NCBI GenBank assembly: GCA_043777755.1
Contig: JAYWHK010000181.1
Coordinates: 1-8,984 of the forward strand
DNA from: CANHEE01 sp043777755
GTDB lineage: Bacteria; Bacteroidota; Bacteroidia; Chitinophagales; Saprospiraceae
DNA: 8,984 nt
Direction of reading: 5' to 3'
The notes under the pieces are model-generated. The model was not told the DNA's origin. It searched no databases and was given only the letters and a program-made list of their open reading frames with translations. Both the position numbers and the translations under genes were made by a program. Shown here piece after piece: positions 1 to 5,287 of this stretch. How positions within the stretch are numbered: the first letter of the stretch is position 1; each line of letters begins with the position of its first letter.

Positions 1-33
1 TAAAAGATTTGTGTAAAATTCATTTTCTGTCAT
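1..33 (-). CDS. 5' end of a leftward gene, truncated by the window edge
   Basis: On the minus strand an ATG at 33-31 opens a frame that stays open to the window edge and reads MTENEFYTNLL. Eleven codons are too few to identify a product. The case for a real gene is its position: a complete promoter (TTTG, 21 nt, TACATTTG) ends 16 nt before the ATG, which fits a short Bacteroidota leader. No Shine-Dalgarno sequence is present, as is normal in this phylum. The gene is divergent from the 525-residue protein gene at 440. Confidence 0.5.
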   Translation of the reverse strand, partial: MTENEFYTNLL

Positions 34-48
34 TGGACTTCTTTTTTA

Positions 49-81
49 CAAATGTAGTAAAAAATTCAATGAGTCCACAAA
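49..81 (-). promoter_or_regulatory. Bacteroidota-type promoter for the leftward partial gene
   Basis: Read on the minus strand: a -33 element TTTG (81-78), a 21-nt spacer and a -7 element TACATTTG (56-49), matching TAnnTTTG. Transcription should start near position 42, giving a leader of about 10 nt before the ATG at 33. The spacer equals that of the divergent promoter at 178-210. Confidence 0.6.
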
Positions 82-177
82 AATTTTAAAAGAACCAAAA
101 ATATAAAGCATTGATAGTCAAATTATTGTGTATGTTTTTTTTTTTCAAATTTAAATGTTAAAAAAAATAACTAAAAA

Positions 178-210
178 TTTGCTTTTTAAAACTATTAAGT
201 ATTATCTTTG
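178..210 (+). promoter_or_regulatory. Bacteroidota-type promoter for the 525-residue protein gene
   Basis: TTTG (178-181), a 21-nt spacer and TATCTTTG (203-210) match the Bacteroidota primary sigma consensus. The expected start is near 215-218, so the message would carry an untranslated leader of roughly 220 nt before the ATG at 440. I found no recognisable riboswitch in that leader. Confidence 0.6.
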
Positions 211-260
211 TGCTTTTCACGAACATCAAATAGACTGTCACAAAAGCCAATATAATCTGA

Positions 261-293
261 GTAAGTAAGTCAATAAGTCGCAAGTCGTTAGTC
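261..293. repeat. Patch of short AAGTC/GTAAGT repeats
   Basis: Degenerate copies of a 4-8 nt module (GTAAGTAAGTC, ATAAGTCG, CAAGTCG, TTAGTC) lie head to tail in the leader of the gene at 440. On the opposite strand the module reads GACTTA, CGACTTAT and CGACTTG, similar in wording to the patches at 3371-3395 and 4179-4229. It looks like a dispersed low-complexity repeat type. Confidence 0.45.
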
Positions 294-322
294 TTTTAAT
301 TTATTAATTCACAAGAAGAATT

Positions 323-347
323 CTTTGCGCTGCATCTCTGCGTGAAA
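323..347. repeat. TTTGCG...CTCTGCGTGAAA motif, possible dispersed intergenic repeat
   Basis: The segment contains CTTTGCGCTGCA followed by TCTCTGCGTGAAAG, two related TGCG-bearing halves in otherwise AT-rich DNA. From memory, similar strings recur between genes in many Bacteroidota genomes, but only one copy is visible here, so the repeat call rests on recollection rather than on this window. Confidence 0.3.
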
Positions 348-439
348 GTGCATCACTAATTTTTTGAATTATACTAAAATTCCATTTTTAGCAAACAATG
401 CCAAACAACACCAAACCATAATAAACCATCAGTAAAAAC

Positions 440-2017
440 ATGAGAAAAAACACAAAACAATACACTGCACTTTACCAACTTAGCGGATTGCTCAATGGTT
501 ACAAACTACGCAACATTGACGTATTGGACAATCAAGACAGCGAATCCAATCATACCAAATTTTTTCGTTTCCTAAAAAGCGAAAACGGTGACAATGAAAC
601 CCTTGCCGCACAAAGCATAGGTTATAAAGATGAAGATGACCCTAATTACCGTAGGTTTCGAGTAGATTACCGTACCAAATTGTTGCAAACACTTTTTTTT
701 ATAGATGCTGCCAATCCTGTTTTTAAGGAACGGGTACAAGCAATGCTTCGTTGCACACAGCAAGCGGCTATTTTGGATATTATATCAAGGTTTGGCTATC
801 ACGATACTGTAGCCTTGTATGGGAAAGAAATCTTAGAACAAGCACAAAAATTTGAATTGACTGAAATTGCGCTCAAAGTTGCTATAATGCTAAGACATGT
901 CTATGTGCAAAAACTCAAAGACAAAAATGAATACCTAAAATACAAAGACTTATGTGCAAAATTAGAGGTAGAATATGCCATAGAGCGCAAATCCTTGACT
1001 TATTTTGATGATTTGATGTCTTATTACACCAAAAGTATTGACATACAGCCAGAAGTATATGATTTGGCAGACACTTACTATAGAGATTTGTTACATCACC
1101 TCCATGAAAACTCAAGCTGTGTTGTCATAGGAAATACCTATACGATTGCCATGATAAAACACCTCAGTCGTTTAGATTACAAATCGGTTATTGAAACTTG
1201 TAACAAAGCAATTGTTGCCATTCGCAACAAACCTTTCAATGCTGACAATTCTTTAACTATTTTTTTTAACAATAAAATACTGGCGCAGACCAATATTGGA
1301 CTGTATGAAGAAGCGGAGCAAACCGCTGAAGAGGTATTGACGATTACGGTGGAAGGGCATAACAATTGGTTTAATAGCATTGAGCGAACCATGCGCTTGG
1401 CATTGCACCAAAACGATGTAACGAAAGCCTTTGAATTTTTTAAAAAAGCAAAAAAACATAAAAATTTTGATACTTTGACCCAAAGTGTCAAGGAAGATTG
1501 GGTGATTGTAGAAGCCTATATGAGTTTTTTAGAAAAAATAAAAGTACTGCCCGACGGAAGTGTAGATTTTAAGATAGGAAAATTTGAAAACTCTTTTCTA
1601 ATGGCTGAAAAAGACAAAAGCGGGCGAAATGTAATGATTCATATTGCCAGTATTCTACACCAACTCATAGACCAACAGGAAGGCATTGAGGAAAAAATAG
1701 ACACTTTAGCTCGTTACCAAAACCGTTATATGGACAACGGACAGCACAAACGAAGCTACTTTTTTATAGCCATACTAAAATGTCTTATTGACAAAAAAGA
1801 TGATTTAGATTCCGTAAAACAACAAATAGACGAGCTTTTTATCCAATTATTAGCCGAAAAATACGATTTTAACAACCGTATTCATTACGGCGAGGTGATT
1901 CCTTTTCATGTGCTATGGAAAAAATATGGTGAAAAAATTGTAATGTTTGCTCACAACTCTTCCAATGCCTGCTCCAAATCTTCTATCAAATATTCCGCTT
2001 CTTCCAGTCCTATGTAA
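440..2017 (+). CDS. Helical-repeat (TPR-like) protein of unknown function
   Basis: This is a soluble 525-residue protein with no signal peptide or membrane segment, so probably cytoplasmic. It appears almost wholly alpha-helical. Residues from about 95 onward form a series of paired helices with aromatic and small residues spaced as in tetratricopeptide-like repeats, for example around 270-345 (GLYEEAEQTAEEVLTI, then DVTKAFEFFKKAKKHK). The N-terminal 90 residues, with a charged PNYRRFRVDYRTK stretch, resemble the front of a Saprospiraceae/Cytophagales family of paralogous 'hypothetical' proteins that I recall; those end near an EVIPFHVLW-type motif, present here about 30 residues before the stop. 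The last 21 codons (from 1952) lie antisense inside the convergent PLP-enzyme gene and give a Ser-rich tail (HNSSNACSKSS...), which looks like read-through after loss of an ancestral stop. The ATG at 440 is chosen because it follows the promoter at 178-210; no Shine-Dalgarno is visible. The function is not known. Confidence 0.85.
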   Translation: MRKNTKQYTALYQLSGLLNGYKLRNIDVLDNQDSESNHTKFFRFLKSENGDNETLAAQSIGYKDEDDPNYRRFRVDYRTKLLQTLFFIDAANPVFKERVQAMLRCTQQAAILDIISRFGYHDTVALYGKEILEQAQKFELTEIALKVAIMLRHVYVQKLKDKNEYLKYKDLCAKLEVEYAIERKSLTYFDDLMSYYTKSIDIQPEVYDLADTYYRDLLHHLHENSSCVVIGNTYTIAMIKHLSRLDYKSVIETCNKAIVAIRNKPFNADNSLTIFFNNKILAQTNIGLYEEAEQTAEEVLTITVEGHNNWFNSIERTMRLALHQNDVTKAFEFFKKAKKHKNFDTLTQSVKEDWVIVEAYMSFLEKIKVLPDGSVDFKIGKFENSFLMAEKDKSGRNVMIHIASILHQLIDQQEGIEEKIDTLARYQNRYMDNGQHKRSYFFIAILKCLIDKKDDLDSVKQQIDELFIQLLAEKYDFNNRIHYGEVIPFHVLWKKYGEKIVMFAHNSSNACSKSSIKYSASSSPM

Positions 2018-3117
2018 AAGCGAACTGTAGAAAAATGAATAGGCGGATTGTTACGATTTTTTACATGATAAAAACCAATCGTTGGCATCATCAAACTTTC
2101 GTGACCGCCCCAAGAAACCGCCATCAAAAAACGTTCTAAACGATTGATAAAACGCTCCATCGCTTCAAAATCATCTGTTTTGAACTCCACAGTAAAAAGA
2201 CCGCCACAACCAGTCATTTGTTTTTTTGCCAATTCGTATTGAGGAAATGAAGGATGAAAAGGGTAGTGTATTTTAGCAATTTTTGGGTGATTTTCCAAAA
2301 AAGCAATGATTTTTTCAGTTGTTTCTTGGCTTTGTTTGATGCGCAAAGGCAATGTCCGCAATCCTCGAATCACCAACATCGCATCATTTGGCGACAAAAT
2401 ACCGCCCAAGGTCATAAATTCATTGTCAAAAATACGTTTTATCATCGCTTTTTTACCACACAAAGCACCAACCACAACATCGCTGTGTCCATTCAAATAT
2501 TTTGTAGCGGAATGAACAACAATGTCAATCCCAAAATCGATTGGTTTTTGATAAATCGGAGAACAGCAACTGTTGTCAATGATGCTTACAATATTATTCG
2601 CTTTTGCTAACGCAGCACAAGCACTCAAATCTTGTAGGTCATAAAACAGTGTGTTGGGGCTTTCTAAAAAAAGAATTCGAGTATTTGGCTGAATAGCGGC
2701 TTCTATTTCTGCCATGTTTTTGCCATCTACAAATGTATGCGAAATGTCAAAACGAGGCAATAGTTTTTTCAGTAGATTTGTCGTCCAACTGTAAGGCGAT
2801 TTGACACAAACAATATGCTCGCCAGCCGAAACATTCGCCAGCACAGCCGTAGCAATTGCGCCCGAACCGCTTGCAAAAACCAAACAATCTTCTGCATTTT
2901 CGAGTGCTGCAATTTTTTTTCGCAAAATTTCCACCGTCGGATTGTTGCCACGAGAATAAACGTGGTTTTCCAATTCGTCAGAAAATTTTTCCCTCATATC
3001 CGCCAAATCATTAAAAACAAAATTGCTGCTTTGAATAATTGGCGGTGAAACAGCGTTGAAATAGTGTTCCCGATTTTCGCCCAAGTGCATCAGGATTTCG
3101 CTAAGTGATTGATTCAT
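1951..3117 (-). CDS. Cys/Met metabolism PLP-dependent enzyme (cystathionine gamma-synthase/lyase family)
   Basis: This 388-residue protein has the usual length and motif order of fold-type I trans-sulfuration enzymes. YSRGNNPT (54-61) carries the Tyr and Arg that bind the PLP phosphate of the partner subunit. FASGSGAIA (81-89) is the glycine-rich phosphate loop. D181 in DNSCCSP contacts the pyridine nitrogen. HSATKYLNGH (202-211) contains Lys206, expected to form the Schiff base. SWGGHESL (335-342) and R366 (VRFYIGLEE) are the substrate-carboxylate region. The family covers cystathionine gamma-synthase, cystathionine beta- and gamma-lyase, methionine gamma-lyase and O-acyl-homoserine sulfhydrylase, and sequence alone does not separate them. 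Departures from the common form are DNSCCSP (usually DNT-x-x-TP) and SPYSWT where many members have Y-G-x-T. The enzyme should be cytoplasmic and tetrameric. Its 3' end overlaps the convergent gene by 67 bp with no terminator between them. A -7 box lies at 3211-3204. The family is certain; the exact reaction is not. Confidence 0.93.
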   Translation of the reverse strand: MNQSLSEILMHLGENREHYFNAVSPPIIQSSNFVFNDLADMREKFSDELENHVYSRGNNPTVEILRKKIAALENAEDCLVFASGSGAIATAVLANVSAGEHIVCVKSPYSWTTNLLKKLLPRFDISHTFVDGKNMAEIEAAIQPNTRILFLESPNTLFYDLQDLSACAALAKANNIVSIIDNSCCSPIYQKPIDFGIDIVVHSATKYLNGHSDVVVGALCGKKAMIKRIFDNEFMTLGGILSPNDAMLVIRGLRTLPLRIKQSQETTEKIIAFLENHPKIAKIHYPFHPSFPQYELAKKQMTGCGGLFTVEFKTDDFEAMERFINRLERFLMAVSWGGHESLMMPTIGFYHVKNRNNPPIHFSTVRFYIGLEEAEYLIEDLEQALEEL

Positions 3118-3203
3118 ATATTTAATAGTTTTCGTGAATTGAGCGTCGTGAATCGAAAAAATGTGTGGTAGCGTAGATTCTTGCGACTTCCAATTAAAGA
3201 GTG

Positions 3204-3211
3204 CAAAGGTA
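3204..3211 (-). promoter_or_regulatory. -7 element for the PLP-enzyme gene
   Basis: TACCTTTG on the minus strand is an exact TAnnTTTG match, followed by GCAC. No convincing TTTG lies 19-21 nt upstream, so the -33 half is weak or absent. The leader to the ATG at 3117 would be about 80 nt. Confidence 0.45.
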
Positions 3212-3295
3212 CATCAAAACGGTTAAAAAAAGACTAAGAGAAATGCTATTTTTTGCTATAATATTTTAAATAATTCTTAAAAAATAGTTTTTTTA

Positions 3296-3303
3296 TACGT
3301 TTG
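3296..3303 (+). promoter_or_regulatory. -7 element for the small secreted protein gene
   Basis: TACGTTTG followed by CGCC is an exact TAnnTTTG match. I see no clean TTTG at the usual distance upstream. The expected leader to the ATG at 3434 is about 120 nt and AT-rich. Confidence 0.4.
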
Positions 3304-3370
3304 CGCCAACGTTTTACCTTTTATATTCGATTAGTATATAAATAGCAATATTAATGTTTGTTTGATTAAA

Positions 3371-3395
3371 AGACTTACAACTTATTCTGACTATT
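3371..3395. repeat. GACTTACAA/CTTATTCTGACTATTC repeat patch
   Basis: A short run of modules of the GACTTAC and GACTATT kind, close in wording to the longer patch at 4179-4229. It lies in the leader of the gene at 3434. Confidence 0.3.
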
Positions 3396-3433
3396 CTATT
3401 TATTAATTTCAAAACCAATTAAATTTTTTTAAG

Positions 3434-4018
3434 ATGAAAAAGGCACTCATTCTAACCACTGCTCTAATTTTTGTGACATTCAATTCTATTTTTGCACAAT
3501 ACGATATTCTTGTAAAACAAGGTTTTTATACTGCTGAAAACAGCACCGCTTACGGGTCGCCTAACAAATACGACAACCAATATGAGCGTCGTGACGACCG
3601 TCATAGCGACAATTATAATTATAGCAATAATCCAAATACGGGTCGTGACCAAGAACACTGCCACGGTGAAAACGATTGCAATAAGCGTGAACCAAGAAGC
3701 AATTATTATTACAATGAGCGCACCGCAAACCGACGCAGTTCATTGGTAATCAATGATTTTGATGTAGATCGTTATAGAAAAAATGAAGTGGAAATAGAGT
3801 TTGAAGTGCGTGGGCCAAAGTTTTTGACCTACAAAACACAATGGAGAGGAACAACTTTGTTTGTTTATTTTGACTATACCTACAATCGCAACGATGAGAG
3901 CAAATGCAGCGAAGTCAAAATCCCAATTGGTCGCCTGAGCAAAAATCTTGCTTACAACGTTGTGGCAATTGATTTGGTCAGCAACAATGAAATTGGAAGA
4001 TATACAATTAATGAATAA
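3434..4018 (+). CDS. Small secreted protein with an Asn/Tyr/Arg-rich linker, function unknown
   Basis: The 194-residue product starts with a clear signal peptide (MKK, then a hydrophobic run to about residue 20, with cleavage likely next to FAQ at 20-22). Residues about 34-101 are low complexity and polar, rich in Asn, Tyr, Arg and Asp with repeated D-R-H, N-Y-N-Y and Y-Y-Y clusters, and probably disordered. Residues about 104-194 look like a compact beta-rich domain (alternating hydrophobics in EVEIEFEVRGPKF, TLFVYFDYTY and YNVVAIDLVS). C76 and C82 sit in the linker and C158 in the domain. There is no lipobox and no T9SS sorting domain, so a periplasmic location is most likely. I do not recognise the family. 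The stop codon and the last codons fall in the first copy of an 18-nt direct repeat that continues into the palindrome downstream, so the C-terminus (TINE) may have been reshaped by repeat insertion. An intrinsic terminator at 4132-4163 ends the unit. Confidence 0.8.
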   Translation: MKKALILTTALIFVTFNSIFAQYDILVKQGFYTAENSTAYGSPNKYDNQYERRDDRHSDNYNYSNNPNTGRDQEHCHGENDCNKREPRSNYYYNERTANRRSSLVINDFDVDRYRKNEVEIEFEVRGPKFLTYKTQWRGTTLFVYFDYTYNRNDESKCSEVKIPIGRLSKNLAYNVVAIDLVSNNEIGRYTINE

Positions 4019-4085
4019 TGAATAATTGACAATGAATAATGAATAATGAATAATTGACAATTGTCAATTATTCATTATTCATTAT
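4013..4085. repeat. AATGAATAATTGACAA-type repeat forming a 50-bp perfect palindrome
   Basis: An 18-nt direct repeat GAATAATGAATAATTGAC occurs at 4013-4030 and 4041-4058. The second copy runs into a perfect inverted repeat of 25 bp per arm with no spacer (4036-4060 and 4061-4085, centre GACAATTGTC). The first copy includes the TAA stop of the preceding gene (4016-4018). It could form a cruciform in DNA or a long AU hairpin in the transcript. It lacks an adjacent U-tract, and a good terminator follows, so it looks like a repeat element rather than the terminator. Confidence 0.85.
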
Positions 4086-4131
4086 CAATTATTAAGAGCG
4101 TGTAATGGCAAATTAGCGATAATTTGGCGGG

Positions 4132-4163
4132 GTCATCTGGCAGGAGTGTCAGGTGACTTTTTT
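4132..4163 (+). terminator. Strong Rho-independent terminator
   Basis: An 11-bp stem GTCATCTGGCA (4132-4142) pairs with TGTCAGGTGAC (4147-4157) around a GGAG loop and is followed directly by six T's (4158-4163). The two imperfect positions are U-G and G-U wobbles on the plus-strand RNA, and there is no T-tract on the other side, so it works rightward, ending transcription of the gene at 3434-4018. Confidence 0.85.
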
Positions 4164-4178
4164 ACGCTATATATTCAA

Positions 4179-4229
4179 CTATTTGACTTACAGACTTACG
4201 ACTATTTGACCTTACGACTTACAGACTAT
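4179..4229. repeat. Shuffled CTATTTGAC/CTTACAGA/CTTACGA modules
   Basis: CTATTTGAC occurs at 4179-4187 and 4202-4210. The first copy is followed by TTACAGACTTACGA and the second by CTTACGACTTACAGA, so the same two modules appear in swapped order. It occupies the gap between the terminator and the stop of the leftward gene at 4233. Confidence 0.5.
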
Positions 4230-4232
4230 TGT

Positions 4233-4859
4233 TTATCTTTTTGACAATGCCACGGGAGCATCAGGCGTTGCAGGAAACTCAATTTTCAAGTTTTCAAAAG
4301 CATCAAAATCAGCACATTTTAGCGTAATTTGATTGTCATTGACTTCAAAAGAACTCTTGATATTGCGTTTTTTGCCATCAATTTCTTGCCAAACGGACGG
4401 AGAAGTATTTTGCCAGTTTTTGCCGTTGCTTACTTGGAAAATGATGTCGCTTAAATTTCCGTAAGGGCGAACCATCAAGGAAAAAGTAGCATTTTCATCA
4501 CGACCACTTACTTGAATATCAATATTTTCATAGACATTCTTGTACAAAACGGTTGTTGAAGCAAAGTCCGACTCCATTTCTTCTTTTGCCATACTGCCAG
4601 AAAATCCCATTTTGACCACTCGTTTTTTGGGAAATACAGGCTCAAAAGTCGTATTGACATTTTGAAAACTAAATGATTTTTTGCAAGTAGGAAAAAACAC
4701 TTTTCCAACGAGCAAATAAGGCATTCCGTTTGGAGATAGCGTATTTGTATTGCCAGCAACTTGCAGCATTTGCAATTTGTTTTGACCAAGTAAAAAGACA
4801 GGCAGAAGCAATGTCACCAGACTCAAAAGAGCCATGCGAAAGTTAATGTTTTTTATCAT
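4233..4859 (-). CDS. Short secreted protein resembling the DUF7948 domain
   Basis: The 208-residue protein begins with a signal peptide (MIKNINFRM, then a long hydrophobic run to about 24, cleavage near LLGQ). VLYKNVYENIDIQVSG (104-119), FSLMVRPYGNLSDIIFQVSNG (126-146), SVWQEIDGKKRNIKSSF (155-171) and ITLKCADFDAFENLKIEF (178-195) follow in order the pattern I know from the N-terminal DUF7948-type domain of large Bacteroidota surface proteins with SBBP repeats (Y-x-NVY-x-GID; leYdf-x-V-x-PG; a yQ-x-x-x-G-x-r strand; a closing yD...L-x-I-x-P strand). This is pattern memory, not a search. The protein stops right after that region, with no SBBP repeats, gliding-type domain or T9SS sorting signal. 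It could be a natural stand-alone copy or the remnant of a larger gene. The function is unknown. The gap to the stop of the pullulanase gene upstream is 428 bp with a terminator, so it is probably transcribed alone. No good -7 box was found; CAAATTTG at 4925-4932 is one base off. Confidence 0.75.
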   Translation of the reverse strand: MIKNINFRMALLSLVTLLLPVFLLGQNKLQMLQVAGNTNTLSPNGMPYLLVGKVFFPTCKKSFSFQNVNTTFEPVFPKKRVVKMGFSGSMAKEEMESDFASTTVLYKNVYENIDIQVSGRDENATFSLMVRPYGNLSDIIFQVSNGKNWQNTSPSVWQEIDGKKRNIKSSFEVNDNQITLKCADFDAFENLKIEFPATPDAPVALSKR

Positions 4860-5126
4860 TAAAAAAATAAATGTTTGATGAAATTAGGTAAAGTTTTTTG
4901 TTTTAGTCGAGCGACTTTGTAGTGCAAATTTGCAACCATTTTTCTCTAAAATCTACCTTGATTTTTATCAAACTGTGACACTAAATTTGGTATTTTTTTA
5001 TTTTTTATTTTTTAAATTATATTAAAAACAAATGAATATTTTAGTGTTTTTAATTTTTACAAAAAGATATTATATTTTTTTTGAAATTATGATAAAATTA
5101 ATATGAAAATGTGGAAGAAAAATATA

Positions 5127-5166
5127 AAAAAATGTTGTTGAAGAGAAGTCTTCAACAACATTTTTT
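5127..5166. terminator. Two-way Rho-independent terminator
   Basis: A perfect 18-bp inverted repeat surrounds a GAAG loop (5145-5148): a run of six A's plus TGTTGTTGAAGA (5127-5144) against TCTTCAACAACA plus six T's (5149-5166). The A-run on the left and T-run on the right make it competent in both directions. It lies about 120 bp after the stop of the leftward pullulanase gene and probably ends that transcript. Confidence 0.85.
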
Positions 5167-5249
5167 ACGCTACTTAGCAATGAAAAACAAATAAAGGATC
5201 ATTTTATCTTATAACATATTGATTATCAGTAGTGTGAAAATTAATTAAT

Positions 5250-5284
5250 AATTATTAATTATTAATTATTAATTATTAATTATT
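5250..5284. repeat. Five tandem copies of AATTATT
   Basis: Five exact 7-bp units (5250-5256, 5257-5263, 5264-5270, 5271-5277, 5278-5284), preceded by a degenerate TTAATTAAT stretch from 5241. The array ends 3 bp from the pullulanase stop codon (TGA, 5290-5288), so it lies in the 3' untranslated region of that gene. Copy number may vary between strains. Confidence 0.85.
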
Positions 5285-5287
5285 CCC

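Larger units (their letters stand above)
34..439. other. Divergent intergenic region with two promoters and a long leader
   Basis: This 406-bp stretch has no supportable gene. It holds two divergent promoters (49-81 leftward, 178-210 rightward), separated by an AT-rich block with a run of T's at about 135-145 and a run of A's at 160-167. The transcribed leader of the rightward gene follows, with the AAGTC-type repeat patch (261-293) and a TTTGCG/CTGCG motif (323-347). No tRNA cloverleaf or terminator was seen. Confidence 0.6.
3118..3433. other. Divergent intergenic region between the PLP enzyme and a secreted protein
   Basis: This 316-bp stretch has no supportable gene. It contains a leftward -7 box (3211-3204) and a rightward one (3296-3303), AT-rich DNA between them, and an AGACTTACAACTTATTCTGA-type patch at 3371-3395 close to the rightward start. 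The leftward leader has two copies of CGTGAAT (3133-3139 and 3148-3154). No riboswitch of a sulfur-metabolism type was recognisable before the PLP enzyme. Confidence 0.5.
4860..5287. other. AT-rich intergenic region with terminator and simple repeat
   Basis: This 428-bp stretch shows no supportable gene. It contains a small hairpin TTGAT-TTTT-ATCAA (4958-4971), a 10-bp perfect inverted repeat ATTAAAAACA / TGTTTTTAAT (5021-5030 and 5045-5054, 14-nt loop), the terminator at 5127-5166 and the 7-bp tandem repeat at 5250-5284. The promoter of the leftward gene at 4859 must lie in its left part but is not clearly recognisable. Confidence 0.5.

Noticed and set aside
1177..1491. 104-codon leftward open frame inside the helical-repeat gene
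   Set aside because: Antisense shadow in AT-rich coding DNA; the Cys/Phe-rich translation has no domain character.
2254..2610. 118-codon rightward open frame inside the PLP-enzyme gene
   Set aside because: It is antisense to a fully conserved enzyme, lacks its own promoter, and its composition is that of a shadow frame.
4036..4085. The 50-bp palindrome as the terminator of the secreted protein gene
   Set aside because: It is wholly A/T-rich with no U-tract directly after the stem, and a much better terminator lies at 4132-4163.
4179..4229. CRISPR array
   Set aside because: The repeated units are 7-9 nt, differ in order and have no spacers of constant length; no cas genes are nearby.
4925..4932. 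CAAATTTG as the promoter of the DUF7948-like gene
   Set aside because: One mismatch to TAnnTTTG, palindromic, and no -33 TTTG at a suitable distance; too weak to call.
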